NCBI RefSeq assembly: GCF_000331245.1
Contig: NZ_ANFZ01000024.1
Coordinates: forward strand, 1-59,251
DNA from: Blastomonas sp. AAP53
GTDB lineage: Bacteria > Pseudomonadota > Alphaproteobacteria > Sphingomonadales > Sphingomonadaceae
DNA length: 59,251 nt
Direction: 5' to 3'
Shown: positions 7,297 through 17,369 of the stretch, piece by piece
How positions within the stretch are numbered: the stretch's first letter is position 1
Layout: each line of letters opens with the position of its first letter
Notes under the pieces: generated by a model
The model's database searches: none
What the model was told of the DNA's origin: nothing
The model's input: the letters and a program-made list of their open reading frames with translations, nothing else
Program-made: the position numbers and the translations under genes

Positions 7297-8511
7297 ATGC
7301 GGGGGGCGCCTTGGATGATCGCGCTGCTGGCGGCGATGGCCGCGACCACCGCCCTGCCCGGCAGCGCGGCTGCTCCGCCACAGCGCGCGGTCAATCTGCT
7401 CGATCAGGAACGCGCAGCGCTCGCCCGCGCGCTGATCGATGCCCGCACCGCCGCCAGGCGCAGCGACACGCTAGAACGTCAGGCATTGAGCGCGACCGAA
7501 GAGGCCGACAAGGCGCGGGCCGAGGCGCGCGTGCTGGCCTCGCGCGTGCAGGAGGCCGAAGCCGACATCGCCGCCGCGCAAGCGCGGGTGAAGATCATCG
7601 CAACCTTGCAGCGCGCGCAAAAGGCGCGGCTGGTGCGGCGGCAGCAGCCGCTCGCCCGGCTGACGGCGGCGCTGCAATCGATGGCCCGGCGCCCCACGCT
7701 GCTGGCTTTGGTCCAGCCCGGATCGATCGACGACATGGTGCGCGTGCGCGCCGTGCTCGCCACCACCATCCCACGCGTCGAGGCCGAGACGGCGGTGCTG
7801 CGCAAGGATATCGCCCGGTCGCGCGATCTGGCGCGACAGGCCCGGCGCGCCGCGCTGTTGCAGACGCAGGGCCGCAAGGAACTGGCGATGCGTCGCGCCG
7901 CGCTCGCCCGGCTCGAGGCGCGATCGCGCACCCGTTCGCGCGAGCTCGCCAGCACATCGCGGCTGGAAGAGGAACGCGCGCTGGGGCTGAGCGAGCGCGC
8001 GCGCGATCTCGATACGCTGGTCGGCAACATCGAGGCGAGCGGCACGCTGCGACAGCAGCTCGCGTCGCTCGACGGACCCGTGCTGCGCCCGCCGCGTCCA
8101 CAGGCCTCGCAGGTGGTCGAGAACCCCGCCACGCAAGCGCGCCCCGCCCGCCCCGCCTATCGCCTGCCGACCGCCGGCGCGATCGTCGCGGGCTTTGGCG
8201 AGGTCGCCGCCACCGGCGTACGTTCGCGGGGACTCACGCTCGCCACGCGGCCCGGCGCGCAGCTGATCGCGCCCGCCGATGGCCGCATCGGCTTTGCCGG
8301 ACCCTATCGCGGTTTTGGCAGGATCGTGATCATCGAACATGTCGGCGGTTGGACCAGCCTGATCACCGGCATGGAGCGCACCAACCTGAAGGTTGGCGAG
8401 CGCGTAGCGCAAGGCGACCCGATCGGCCGCGCCGCAGAAATCCGCCCGCGCATCACCGTGGAGTTGCGTCGCGGCGGTCGCCCGATCGATATCGCCGCGC
8501 TCATCACCTGA
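7297..8511 (+). CDS. EnvC-like murein hydrolase activator with degenerate LytM domain
   Basis: 404 residues from the ATG at 7297, giving a signal peptide ending near GSAAA. Residues about 30-250 are a long coiled coil (Ala/Arg/Glu-rich), followed by a C-terminal LytM fold (from about 300: GLTLATRPGAQLIAPADGRI, VIIEHVGGWTSLITGM). The zinc ligands are gone: the usual HxGxD is SRGLTLA and HLHFE is RITVEL. This is the state known for EnvC, which activates amidases at the division site rather than cutting wall itself. A role in daughter-cell separation is inferred. Confidence 0.88.
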   Translation: MRGAPWMIALLAAMAATTALPGSAAAPPQRAVNLLDQERAALARALIDARTAARRSDTLERQALSATEEADKARAEARVLASRVQEAEADIAAAQARVKIIATLQRAQKARLVRRQQPLARLTAALQSMARRPTLLALVQPGSIDDMVRVRAVLATTIPRVEAETAVLRKDIARSRDLARQARRAALLQTQGRKELAMRRAALARLEARSRTRSRELASTSRLEEERALGLSERARDLDTLVGNIEASGTLRQQLASLDGPVLRPPRPQASQVVENPATQARPARPAYRLPTAGAIVAGFGEVAATGVRSRGLTLATRPGAQLIAPADGRIGFAGPYRGFGRIVIIEHVGGWTSLITGMERTNLKVGERVAQGDPIGRAAEIRPRITVELRRGGRPIDIAALIT

Positions 8512-8753
8512 CCGGCGGGTGTTCATCGCGCAGCAAGGTGCCGACGCTAGCGTGACCACGCTGGTCGAAACCGATTGCGGCTTGATGGCAAAGCATCTGG
8601 CAATTGGCTGCCCGGACGACTAGATTGACATCAACGCGCCAGGGGTTTGCGCGCTGAACATTGCCCGGGGACCGTTCCTGCCATGACCGATGGCGGGGCA
8701 AGGCGTTTCCCAGGCCAGGTTTCAAGCCGGTTCAACAACAAGGTTGCCACTCG

Positions 8754-10130
8754 ATGATGAAGTCCCGCCTCGCCCGCGCCTCTGCAATCGCTCTTGCGGT
8801 TGCGCTGGTTCCGATCACTACCTCGGCCGTGTCGCAGGTCGAATCGGATACGCAGGCGGAGATCGCGAAATTCGTGGATATCTTCGAGCGCGTGAAGGCC
8901 GATTATGTCGAACCGGTTGACGACGACAAGCTGGTGCGCGGGGCCATCGATGGCATGCTCGCCGCGCTCGATCCGCACTCCAGCTATCTCGACGCGCGCG
9001 ATTTTGCCAATCTGCGCACGCAGACCGAAGGTCTTTATGGGGGCCTCGGCCTGTCGGTGACGATGCAGGACGGCGCGGTCAAGGTCATCGCCCCCACCCG
9101 CGAAACCCCTGCCGACAAGGCCGGGATCAAGGCGGGCGACTATATCACGCACCTCGATGGCAAGCTGATCTATGGCGGCACGCTAGACGATGCGGTCGAT
9201 CAGATGCGCGGCGAGCCAGGCACCTCGATCAAGCTGACGATCGTGCGCGAAGGCCGCGACAAGCCGTTCGATGTCGACATCACCCGCGCGATCATCGATC
9301 TGAAGCCCGTCACCTGGGAGGTGAAGGACAATGTCGGCATCATCACCATCGCCAGCTTCACCGCCAGCGTGGGCGAAGACGTCAACCAGGCGATCCAGGA
9401 TATCGAGACCAAGCTTGGCCGCAAGCCGGTGGGCTATGTGCTCGACATGCGCTCCAACCCCGGCGGCTTGCTCGACGAGGCGGTCGCCGTCTCCGACGTC
9501 TTCCTGCAGAAGGGCGAGATCGTTTCGCAGCGCGGACGCCACAAGGGCGATATCGAGCGTTACTACGCGCGTCCCGGTGATGCCACCGGCGGCCTGCCGC
9601 TGATCGTGCTGGTCGATTCCGGTTCGGCTTCGGCGTCGGAAATCGTGGCAGGCGCGCTGCAGGATCATCGCCGCGCGCTGGTGATGGGCGAACGCAGCTT
9701 CGGCAAGGGATCGGTGCAGACTTTGCTGCCGCTCACCCGCACCTCGGCGCTCAAGCTCACCACCGCACGCTATTTCACGCCTTCGGGCAACTCGGTGCAG
9801 GAAGGCGGCATCGAGCCCGATATCGCCGTCCCGCAGCTGTCCGACCCCGATTACAAGACGCGCATGAAACTGCGCGAATCCGATCTGCGCGGCCATCTGA
9901 TCAACGAGATCGGACTGGACGACAAGGATCTGGAGGTCGACAAGCTGGCTGATCCGCGCTTCACGATGACCACCGAGCAGCTCAAGGAAAAGGGCATCGA
10001 GGACTTCCAGCTCTATTACGCCCTGGCGACATTGCAGCGCACGACGCTGGCCAGTGCGCGGCTGGCGGCAACCCGGACGACGCCGGTGCGTTCTGCTGTT
10101 GCGGGGCGTCCGGTGACGCGCCGCAACTGA
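8754..10130 (+). CDS. ctpA: S41-family C-terminal processing peptidase
   Basis: 458 residues. It has a signal peptide (RASAIALAVALVPITTSAVS), a PDZ domain at about residues 90-165 (GGLGLSVTMQDGAVKVIAP, PADKAGIKAGDYI), and a protease domain with the nucleophile Ser in DSGSASASEIVAGAL and the general-base Lys in GERSFGKGSVQ. It degrades or trims periplasmic proteins from their C termini. The ATG at 8754 is used; 8757 is equally good. The gap of 242 bases to the EnvC-like gene holds no other gene. Confidence 0.94.
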   Translation: MMKSRLARASAIALAVALVPITTSAVSQVESDTQAEIAKFVDIFERVKADYVEPVDDDKLVRGAIDGMLAALDPHSSYLDARDFANLRTQTEGLYGGLGLSVTMQDGAVKVIAPTRETPADKAGIKAGDYITHLDGKLIYGGTLDDAVDQMRGEPGTSIKLTIVREGRDKPFDVDITRAIIDLKPVTWEVKDNVGIITIASFTASVGEDVNQAIQDIETKLGRKPVGYVLDMRSNPGGLLDEAVAVSDVFLQKGEIVSQRGRHKGDIERYYARPGDATGGLPLIVLVDSGSASASEIVAGALQDHRRALVMGERSFGKGSVQTLLPLTRTSALKLTTARYFTPSGNSVQEGGIEPDIAVPQLSDPDYKTRMKLRESDLRGHLINEIGLDDKDLEVDKLADPRFTMTTEQLKEKGIEDFQLYYALATLQRTTLASARLAATRTTPVRSAVAGRPVTRRN

Positions 10131-10175
10131 CGCATTCTGAGCGTTGCCAACATTCAAGCCGGGGGCTGATCTGAC

Positions 10176-10682
10176 ATGACTTCGCGCGCGCCGCGTATCG
10201 CCGCATGGCTGGCGTTTCTCCTGCCCGCATTCCTGCTGGGCGGGGCCTTGATCAGCCAGTACGTCTTCGGCCTCTATCCGTGCGAGATGTGCTACTGGCA
10301 ACGCTGGCCGCACTGGGCGGCGCTCGTGCTGGGCGGCATCGCCGTGCTCTCGGTGCGCCGGGTGCAGGGACTGGGTGTCGGCATGGCTGCGCTGGCTGCC
10401 ATCGCCATCGCCGCCAGCGGCCTGATCGGCGGATTCCACGCCGGGGTCGAATATGGCTGGTGGGAGGGCCTGACCCGCTGCGCCACCGATATGCCGTCCG
10501 GCGCGACCACCGACGATGTGCTCAATTCGATCATGGCCGCGCCACTGGTGCGCTGCGACACCGCCCCCTGGTCGATGTTCGGCATCTCGCTGGCGGGGTT
10601 CAATTTCCTCTTGTCGCTGGGCGGAGCGAGCGCCATCTATTGGCTGCTGCGCCGCAAGAACACCGGGACAATTGTCGCATGA
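10176..10682 (+). CDS. DsbB-family disulfide bond formation protein
   Basis: 168 residues with four membrane segments. The redox-active CxxC is in YPCEMCYWQRWPHW, and a second Cys pair lies in the second periplasmic loop (LTRCATDM and PLVRCDTAP). DsbB re-oxidises DsbA and passes electrons to quinone. The stop overlaps the coq7 start by 4 bases (ATGA), which fits because Coq7 makes ubiquinone, the electron acceptor of DsbB. Confidence 0.9.
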   Translation: MTSRAPRIAAWLAFLLPAFLLGGALISQYVFGLYPCEMCYWQRWPHWAALVLGGIAVLSVRRVQGLGVGMAALAAIAIAASGLIGGFHAGVEYGWWEGLTRCATDMPSGATTDDVLNSIMAAPLVRCDTAPWSMFGISLAGFNFLLSLGGASAIYWLLRRKNTGTIVA

Positions 10683-11227
10683 TGCACGAAAACGAACCGC
10701 TCCAGCCTGTCGCCAAGGACATCGATCTGGCCCAGATGATCCGGGTCAACCAGGCCGGTGAATATGGCGCGACCCGCATTTACGCCGGGCAACGCGCAGT
10801 GATGGGCGACCATGTTCCGGAATCGCGCGCGATCGCTGGAATGGCCGAGCAGGAAGAGGTGCACCGCGCCTTTTTTGACAAGCTGATGGCCGAGCGCGGC
10901 GTGCGGCCCACGGCGTTGCAGCCCTTCTGGAATATCGCAGGCTTCGGGCTGGGCGCGGTCACCGCCTTCATCGGCCCCAAGGCGGCGATGGCGTGCACCG
11001 TTGCGGTCGAGACCGAGATCGACAAGCATTATGCCGAACAGCTCGAAGAGCTGGGCGATAGTCACCCCGAGCTCAGCACCGCCATCGCCAAGTTCCGCGA
11101 CGAGGAGCTGGAGCACAAGGACTGTGCACTGGCCGAAGGCGCAGAACAGGCCTTTGGTTATCCTGTGATGAGTGCGGTGATCCGCATGGGCTGTCGCGCC
11201 GCGATTGCGCTGTCCAAGCGCATCTGA
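10679..11227 (+). CDS. coq7: 3-demethoxyubiquinol 3-hydroxylase (Coq7, di-iron)
   Basis: 182 residues; a second in-frame ATG follows at once. It hydroxylates demethoxyubiquinol in ubiquinone synthesis and is membrane-associated. The di-iron ligands are visible as repeated Glu and ExxH motifs: NQAGEYGATRIY, EQEEVHRAFFDKL, VETEIDKHYAEQLEEL and DEELEHKD. Translation is probably coupled to dsbB through the ATGA overlap. Confidence 0.95.
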   Translation: MMHENEPLQPVAKDIDLAQMIRVNQAGEYGATRIYAGQRAVMGDHVPESRAIAGMAEQEEVHRAFFDKLMAERGVRPTALQPFWNIAGFGLGAVTAFIGPKAAMACTVAVETEIDKHYAEQLEELGDSHPELSTAIAKFRDEELEHKDCALAEGAEQAFGYPVMSAVIRMGCRAAIALSKRI

Positions 11228-11315
11228 CCGTGCGGCGGCTTGCCGCCGATCACGCCCCGTTCATCCGCGCTGCACTAGACCCGGATGCGACCACATGATT
11301 GGAAGGACGATGACG

Positions 11316-11909
11316 ATGAAGACCGGAACGCTGGCAGCCCTGCTGCTGATAGGAACGGCCTTCGCCGCCCCCGCTTCGGCCCAGGAAGCCGCAGGCGACA
11401 AGGTGGTGCAGAAGATCGTCTATGGCAACGACACCTGCGAGCCTTCCACCGACCCCAACGAAATCGTCGTGTGCATGCGCATGGACGAACAGGAACGCTA
11501 CCGCATCCCTGAAAATCTGCGCAATGACCCCAATTCCATCGCCAATACCTCGTGGACTGAACGCGTTCGGTCGATGGAGACCGTGGGCAATTTTGGCACA
11601 GACAGCTGCTCGCCGGTGGGCGTGGGCGGGTTTACCGGTTGTACCCAGTCTTTGGTTCAGGCCGCACGGCTTGAGAAGAAGACCGGCGAAACCGCGGTCG
11701 CCGGTCGCCTGATCGAGGAAGAGCGCCAGCGCCGCCTGTCGAACATCGATCGCGATGCCGCCGCTGTCGAAGCCCGCCAGCTCGAAGTCGAAGCCCAGCT
11801 CGACTCGCGCAAGGCCGAACGCGAAGCCGCTGCCGCGGCGATGCGCGCGCAGGCCGATGGTCTGGAGCCGGTTCGCAAGCCCGAGCCAGAGGCACCGGCC
11901 CCCGAGTAA
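11316..11909 (+). CDS. Periplasmic hypothetical protein with C-terminal coiled coil
   Basis: 197 residues from the ATG at 11316; GGAAGGA at 11301-11307 fits this start better than the ATG 6 bases upstream. A clear signal peptide ends at ASAQ. The mature part has paired Cys (NDTCEPSTDPNEIVVCMR and DSCSPVGVGGFTGC) and ends in a charged helical coil (residues about 125-185) and a Pro/Glu tail. The DTCEP...NEIVVCMR pattern occurs in sphingomonad exported proteins of unknown function. It has its own upstream gap and probably its own promoter. Confidence 0.75.
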   Translation: MKTGTLAALLLIGTAFAAPASAQEAAGDKVVQKIVYGNDTCEPSTDPNEIVVCMRMDEQERYRIPENLRNDPNSIANTSWTERVRSMETVGNFGTDSCSPVGVGGFTGCTQSLVQAARLEKKTGETAVAGRLIEEERQRRLSNIDRDAAAVEARQLEVEAQLDSRKAEREAAAAAMRAQADGLEPVRKPEPEAPAPE

Positions 11910-12011
11910 GTTCCGTTCGGCACCGATTAACCGCCTTGTACGACTAATACACCTGCTCCATATAAGGCAGAGCCGCGCTTGAGCGGCGGCCAATCGGGAG
12001 CATGTGCGGAC

Positions 12012-12539
12012 ATGGCGTCATCATCGGCTGAATTCATGGCTCCGGATGAGGCGGCGGCGAACGGACTGAGCGCCGGGCTGCGTCCCGTCGAGCGTGCCTA
12101 TATTCATGTCATCCGCATCGGCACTGCGCTGTTCGCAGTGCCGCTGGTGATCGGCGCAGGGGTGTTGAACTTTGCACTCGCCAACAAGGACAAGGTCGAG
12201 CACGGCGCGATCCTGATTCCCGCGCTCGCGCTGGCTGCGTTCATCGTCGTGTTCCTGCCGCAACGCCGGTGGCGGCGCTGGGGCTATGCCCATGCCGACG
12301 AACAGCTGCGCGTGGCGCGCGGCTGGCTGGTCCGCACCGATACGATCGTTCCCTTCCGCCGGATCCAGCATATCGATGTGGCGCAGGGCCCGATCGAACG
12401 GCTGTTCGGGCTGGCCAGCCTCACGGTGCACACCGCGGGAACGCACAATTCCATCGTCACCCTGCCCGGCCTCAGCCGCGACGATGCCGAGGCCATGCGC
12501 GACATGATGCGGCTGCACATCCGCCGCGAGGCCGAATGA
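12012..12539 (+). CDS. YdbS-like bacterial PH-domain membrane protein
   Basis: 175 residues. Two membrane helices (about residues 33-80) are followed by a bPH2 domain: RVARGWLVRTDTIVPFRRIQHIDVAQGPIER split over residues 100-135, then LFGLASLTVHTAG. The PFRRIQHIDV pattern is typical of this family. It ends with a 4-base overlap with the larger YdbT-like gene. The pair is widespread but without a settled function. The ATG at 12012 is favoured over a TTG at 11979. Confidence 0.82.
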   Translation: MASSSAEFMAPDEAAANGLSAGLRPVERAYIHVIRIGTALFAVPLVIGAGVLNFALANKDKVEHGAILIPALALAAFIVVFLPQRRWRRWGYAHADEQLRVARGWLVRTDTIVPFRRIQHIDVAQGPIERLFGLASLTVHTAGTHNSIVTLPGLSRDDAEAMRDMMRLHIRREAE

Positions 12540-14053
12540 GCGAGACGCTGAGCGAACCCTCGCCTGCCCCGCTCTCGGCGGCGGCGGGCGTGCAGGTCGG
12601 CGAGGAACGGCGGCTCCACCCGCTGACCTTGCTGCTCAACCTCTCGCGCCAGGTACCGCAGGCGATACTGGGGCTGATTGCGCTGCGGCTCAGCGGGCCG
12701 GAGGAGCTGCGCGGCTGGGTCGGCCTGTTCGCGCTGATCGCGATCCTCGCGATGTTCGGTACCGAATTCTATAAATGGTGGCGCTTTTCCTATCGGCTCG
12801 ACCCGCAGGAGCTGCGCATTGCCAGCGGCATCTTCAGCCGCAACGTCCGCTCGATCCCGTACGAGCGCATCCAGGACGTCAATCTGGAACAGGGGCCCCT
12901 CGCCCGGATGCTGGGCATGGCGCGGGTGCGGCTGGAAACCGGCAGCAGCGGCAGCGGTGATGAAGGCGCGCTCGATTCGGTCGATCTGGCAGAGGCCGCG
13001 CGGCTGCGCGATGTCATCCGGCTGCGCAAGGCCGCGCAGGCGGAAGACGCCTCGATGGCCGGCGACCTCACCCCGGCCGAGGCCGACGCACCGGTGCTGT
13101 TCACGATGGACATGCGCAGGGTGCTGATCGCCGGCGTGTTCAATTTCTCGCTGGTGTTCTTCGCCGTTGTCGGCGCGCTGATCAACAATCTCGATTTCCT
13201 GATCCCCGGCGATGTCTGGAACCCGCGCCGCCTGCTCGATCTGCTGGGGCTGGACGATCTGTTCGCCGCGCTCGATCTCGCCGCGCGCATCGCATCGGTG
13301 ATTGCAGCGCTGTTCAGCCTGCTTGTGATCGGCCTGGTCGGCGGCATCATCCGCACGACCTTGCGCGAATACGGTTTCCGGCTGGAACGCACCGAAACCG
13401 GCTTTCGCCGCCGCCGCGGACTGCTGACACTGACCGATGTCGTGATGCCGCTGCACCGCATCCAGGCCGCGGTCATCGAGACAGGGCCGATCCGGCGGCG
13501 CTTCGGCTGGTTCGCATTGAAGGTGCAGAGCCTGGCCAGCGACAGCGACAAGGAAAGCGACCACGCGATTGCGCCGTTCGCCACCGCCGATGAAGTCCGC
13601 GCGGTGCTGGACGAAACCCGGATCACCTGGGAGACCGACCATGCCGCGATGCGCAGCGTCGATCCGGCGATGTGGTGGGTGCCCGTAGTCCTGGCGCTTC
13701 CCGTCCCGATGATCGCCATCGGCATATCCGCCACCCTGGCCAGCCCCTTGATTGCGCTGGCCTATATCGTGCTGCCGCTGGTCCCCGCGCTCAGCTGGAT
13801 GCACTGGCGCGCGCATCGTTACGCCTTGCTCGATGGCCAGCTGTATGTCCGCGATGGCTTCTGGGCGCAGCGGCTCACGCTGCTGCCGGTCCGCCGGGTG
13901 CAGAGCGTCGATATCCGCCAGACCGCAGTCAGCCGCTTCATCGGCCTGGCCCAGATCGCCATCGGTGTGGCTGGCCGCCCTTCTGCCGTGACGATCCAGG
14001 CCATCCCGATCGAGGACGCGATCCAGCTGCGCGCGCAGTTGATCGCGTCCTGA
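12536..14053 (+). CDS. YdbT-like protein with repeated bPH2 domains
   Basis: 505 residues from the ATG at 12536. It contains three bPH2 units, each preceded by membrane helices: first SRNVRSIPYERIQDVNLEQG, then DVVMPLHRIQAAVIETGPI, then TLLPVRRVQSVDIRQTAVSR. It pairs with the preceding YdbS-like protein (ATGA overlap), so the two presumably act as one membrane complex. It ends 14 bases before the convergent autotransporter gene. Confidence 0.83.
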   Translation: MSETLSEPSPAPLSAAAGVQVGEERRLHPLTLLLNLSRQVPQAILGLIALRLSGPEELRGWVGLFALIAILAMFGTEFYKWWRFSYRLDPQELRIASGIFSRNVRSIPYERIQDVNLEQGPLARMLGMARVRLETGSSGSGDEGALDSVDLAEAARLRDVIRLRKAAQAEDASMAGDLTPAEADAPVLFTMDMRRVLIAGVFNFSLVFFAVVGALINNLDFLIPGDVWNPRRLLDLLGLDDLFAALDLAARIASVIAALFSLLVIGLVGGIIRTTLREYGFRLERTETGFRRRRGLLTLTDVVMPLHRIQAAVIETGPIRRRFGWFALKVQSLASDSDKESDHAIAPFATADEVRAVLDETRITWETDHAAMRSVDPAMWWVPVVLALPVPMIAIGISATLASPLIALAYIVLPLVPALSWMHWRAHRYALLDGQLYVRDGFWAQRLTLLPVRRVQSVDIRQTAVSRFIGLAQIAIGVAGRPSAVTIQAIPIEDAIQLRAQLIAS

Positions 14054-14067
14054 CCGAGCGTTGAGCG

Positions 14068-17000
14068 TCAGAAACCGACGCGCAGCGAGACGCGAGCGTT
14101 GAGCGCAACCTTCTCGTACTGCTCCTCGGCCCCGAGCTCGCCTGCCAGCGAGAAGGCTTCCTGCCCGCCGACCAGCCGCACGCCGCCGATCCAGCCGTTG
14201 TTGCGCACACCGGGGGCCAGAGTGAACGCCTCGCCGCCCTTGAAACGCGCGGTGGTATCGCCCAGCGACCCGCCAATGATCTGGCGGCGGCCGCCCTCGA
14301 CTTCTGCCCGGACCCACACATCGCCAGCGGCCAGGCTGCCGAAGTCATAGCCCGCGACCAAGGTGCCGTTGACCGCGATCTCGTCGCTGCTGCGCTGGTC
14401 GAGCGTCAGGTTGAACGCATCGCCGCCACCGGTTTCGGCAAAGCCATCCTCCTCCAGCCGGTAATAGTCGATCGAGGCCGCCGGACGCAGGCTCAGCCGC
14501 CGCCCCAGCCGTGCCTCATAGGCCAGGCCTGCCGAAGCGCTGTAAAGCTGACCCGACCAGCTGCCCTGCGCGAGACGCTCGATCGCCGTGCCCGCGATGC
14601 TGGTGGCAAAACGGCGCTTGCCGTCGAACTCGACCTGCGCGGCTGACCCCCGCGCAAACGCGCGCACCGGCCCCCAGTCGGCGCGCCAGTGTGCTGCCAG
14701 TTCATACTGGCTCGAGCGGACCTCGCTGCCGGTATCGGAATCGTCGTTCTTGCCGTGCAGATAGGCCAGCGACACGCCGAACGCGCCGACATCGCCCGCC
14801 TTGATCTCGACCCCGCCGGTCGCGCCCCAGCCGCTGGTGTCGAATGCGGCGGTGCTTTCGCGGTCCTTGGTGCTTCCCCATACGGTCTGCTGCAGCCAGA
14901 AGCCCCATCCGCCCTGATCGCTATAGGGCGCTGCCGTATCGGTGAGGAACCGCGCAGTGGCGCGCGAGCCCTGCGTCACGGTGGCAAAGGTGCCGCCGGC
15001 ATGGTCGGGCAGCATCTGCTGCACCGCCGCGCCTGCCTGCTCGGCGTTGCCGATGGCCAGGAAGCTGTTCGCCACCGCGGCATCGCTGTCCAGCGCCTTG
15101 AACACCGCATCATAGGCGCGCGCCTGCGATGCCGACAGTCCCAGTTCGGCGGTCGACTTGCGCTTGATGTCCACCGTCACCGTGCCCGCCGCATCATTGC
15201 CCGCGAGCGTCGACTTGAACAGGAACGGCAGTGCGATGCTGGAACCGACGATGTTGGCGCTGCCGCTCAGCTGTCCGGCGCTGATGATCTGGTACGAGCC
15301 TTCCGACTTGCTCACATTGGCAAGCGTGACCGCAAGCTTCGATCCTGCGGCAAAGCTGGCAGGCCCCGCGACCGCGATCCGGGTGAAGGTGCCCGCCTTG
15401 CCGTCGATGGCGACACCGATCGTGCCCTGCTCGCTCACTGCCAGCGACCCCAGATTGACGGTGCCCGGGCTGGTGATCGCGAGCGTTCCGCCCGATACCG
15501 TGACCGCCGCCTGACCCGCACCGGTAAGCGTTCCGCGCAGCTGCGCGGTTCCTGAGAGCGCAAGCGTGTCCGCGCCACCGCCCAGATCCATCGCACCTGC
15601 ATAGACCGACTTGCCCGAAAGCTGCACCGTATCGGCGCCCGCGCCAAAGGTCGCATCGCCCGACAAGGCCGCCTCCCCGCTCGCCGTCAGCCGGTTGCTG
15701 CCCGCACCGAAGCGCAGCGCGCCGCTAATCGTGCCTGCCGAAACTTCGAGCACGTCGCTGCCTGATCCGAAGCGGATATCGCCGGTGATCGAGGGCCTGG
15801 CCGTCGCGGTCGCCCCGCTCTGGCGCACCGTCGCGCCGCTGGTGTTGGCAGAAAGGTCGATCGCGATGGCGCGGTCGGTACCGGGCTTGGCACTGGTCGC
15901 GCTGATCGTGCCGGTGGTCTCGACCGTGCGCAGCGTGCCCGACAGGTCGACGATGCCGCCCGCAGACCCGTCGGTGGCAGCGACCGCTGCGATCCTGCCG
16001 CTGTTGGTCAGGCTGGCAAGGCTGCCCCCGGCATCGATCACGACCGCGCGCACCTGGCTGCCAGCCGCACTGCCGCCAGCCGCCTCGATCGCCCCGGTGT
16101 TGCGGAGCGCAGGTACGCTGGCAAGGTTGCCGATGCGGATCGCGGTGGCATTGCCGCCGTTCGATGCCGCGCCAATCGAACCGGTGTTGAGCAGGCCACC
16201 GGTGATCGTCGTCGCACCGCCCAGTCCGCCGATGAGCATTCCGGTCGCGGCGACATCCTTGTAGACGCCATTGCCCCGGATACCGCCGTTGTTGACGATG
16301 CCGTTGCCAGCCGCCGCCGTGCCCGCGACCGCACCGATCGTGACGGCCTGCGTCGCCGATCCGACCTGTACCGCAGGCGCCGCGCCATAGCTGTTGACCG
16401 AGGCTGTGCCCTCATTGGCGTCCTCGATGCCGTCCTTGTCTTCGTCCTTGTCATCGGGGTTGAGATTGGGCGGCGGTGCAGCAAACAGGATTCCGCCCGC
16501 CACCGATCCTGCGACCTGCAGCGCCGGGCCACCCTGCAGCAGATCGTCGGCATCGAGCTTGCTGGGGTCCGCAGGCGACGTGGTGCTGCGATAGCCGGTC
16601 GCGTTGATCGCGCCCTGCACGGTCAGCGCACCGCCGATCGGGCCGGTCAGCGCAACGCCGATGGCATTGGCACCCGAAGCGCCGATCGATCCGCTCAGCG
16701 CGACGTTGCCGCTCACTGCGCCCGCGCGCACGCCCACCGAATTATTGCCCAGCACCGAGATCGCGCCGCTGCTGGTCAGTGAACCGTTGAGCGGGCCTTC
16801 CAGGCTGATTGCGGCGCTGTCATTGCCCTCGATGGTGATCTTGCCGCTGTTGACCACCGATCCGGTGAGCGCCCCCAAAGCGCGGATGCCGAAGCGGCCC
16901 TGGCCTTGGGCGAATGGTCCGTCGATATCGCCATCATTGTCGGTATCGGTCGGCGCATAGGTCTCGTCGAGCGTGATCGTGCCGGTGTTGGTGATGGTCG

Positions 17001-17292
17001 CTGCGTCACCTTGCTGCGCGACGATCCCTGCGGAGTTGCTGACATCGGTGGTCTGGATGGTGCCTTCGTTGACGACATTGTGGTTGCTGTTCACCGTCAC
17101 CGCCGTGCCCGACGTCGGCTTGATCGACCCGGTGCTGGTAATCTTGATGCTGTCGGCAGCACCGTTGTTGGCGGTGGCCGTGGCGATCGGGTCGGTACGC
17201 GCGGTGGTCACGCTGGTTTCGGCAAATGCTGCAGCGTGAGGGATCAGCAGGGACACGGGAGTCAGGCAGGTACAGGCCAACAACAGGCGCAT
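14068..17292 (-). CDS. Autotransporter with C-terminal beta-barrel
   Basis: 1074 residues. It has a signal peptide ending AAAFAE, then a long repetitive passenger (about 30-760) rich in Gly, Ala, Thr and Asn with recurring ITNTGTI / VNSGKI type units that would form a beta-helix. Two acidic DxDxDG-like stretches (DTDNDGDIDG and DDKDEDKDGIEDANEG) could bind calcium. The last 270 residues are an autotransporter barrel (GWGFWLQQTVWGS onward) ending in the outer-membrane Phe (SLRVGF). The RBS GAAAGGAC supports the start. It lies downstream of the TonB/FecR/sigma unit on the same strand and may be under its control. Confidence 0.88.
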   Translation of the reverse strand: MRLLLACTCLTPVSLLIPHAAAFAETSVTTARTDPIATATANNGAADSIKITSTGSIKPTSGTAVTVNSNHNVVNEGTIQTTDVSNSAGIVAQQGDAATITNTGTITLDETYAPTDTDNDGDIDGPFAQGQGRFGIRALGALTGSVVNSGKITIEGNDSAAISLEGPLNGSLTSSGAISVLGNNSVGVRAGAVSGNVALSGSIGASGANAIGVALTGPIGGALTVQGAINATGYRSTTSPADPSKLDADDLLQGGPALQVAGSVAGGILFAAPPPNLNPDDKDEDKDGIEDANEGTASVNSYGAAPAVQVGSATQAVTIGAVAGTAAAGNGIVNNGGIRGNGVYKDVAATGMLIGGLGGATTITGGLLNTGSIGAASNGGNATAIRIGNLASVPALRNTGAIEAAGGSAAGSQVRAVVIDAGGSLASLTNSGRIAAVAATDGSAGGIVDLSGTLRTVETTGTISATSAKPGTDRAIAIDLSANTSGATVRQSGATATARPSITGDIRFGSGSDVLEVSAGTISGALRFGAGSNRLTASGEAALSGDATFGAGADTVQLSGKSVYAGAMDLGGGADTLALSGTAQLRGTLTGAGQAAVTVSGGTLAITSPGTVNLGSLAVSEQGTIGVAIDGKAGTFTRIAVAGPASFAAGSKLAVTLANVSKSEGSYQIISAGQLSGSANIVGSSIALPFLFKSTLAGNDAAGTVTVDIKRKSTAELGLSASQARAYDAVFKALDSDAAVANSFLAIGNAEQAGAAVQQMLPDHAGGTFATVTQGSRATARFLTDTAAPYSDQGGWGFWLQQTVWGSTKDRESTAAFDTSGWGATGGVEIKAGDVGAFGVSLAYLHGKNDDSDTGSEVRSSQYELAAHWRADWGPVRAFARGSAAQVEFDGKRRFATSIAGTAIERLAQGSWSGQLYSASAGLAYEARLGRRLSLRPAASIDYYRLEEDGFAETGGGDAFNLTLDQRSSDEIAVNGTLVAGYDFGSLAAGDVWVRAEVEGGRRQIIGGSLGDTTARFKGGEAFTLAPGVRNNGWIGGVRLVGGQEAFSLAGELGAEEQYEKVALNARVSLRVGF

Positions 17293-17369
17293 GAAACGTC
17301 CTTTCAGGGTCTTGGGAAAATGGAGCGTTGAGCTTCACTCACCAAGACGCTGCGGAGGATTCAGACCCG

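Noticed and set aside
8512-8753. Possible gene or RNA in the gap between the EnvC-like gene and ctpA
   Set aside because: No start with RBS, no strong hairpin and no known RNA pattern.
12284-14317. A 677-residue open frame antisense to the YdbT-like gene
   Set aside because: High-GC third positions create long antisense frames; it has no RBS or domain and the plus-strand gene is clearly the YdbT family.
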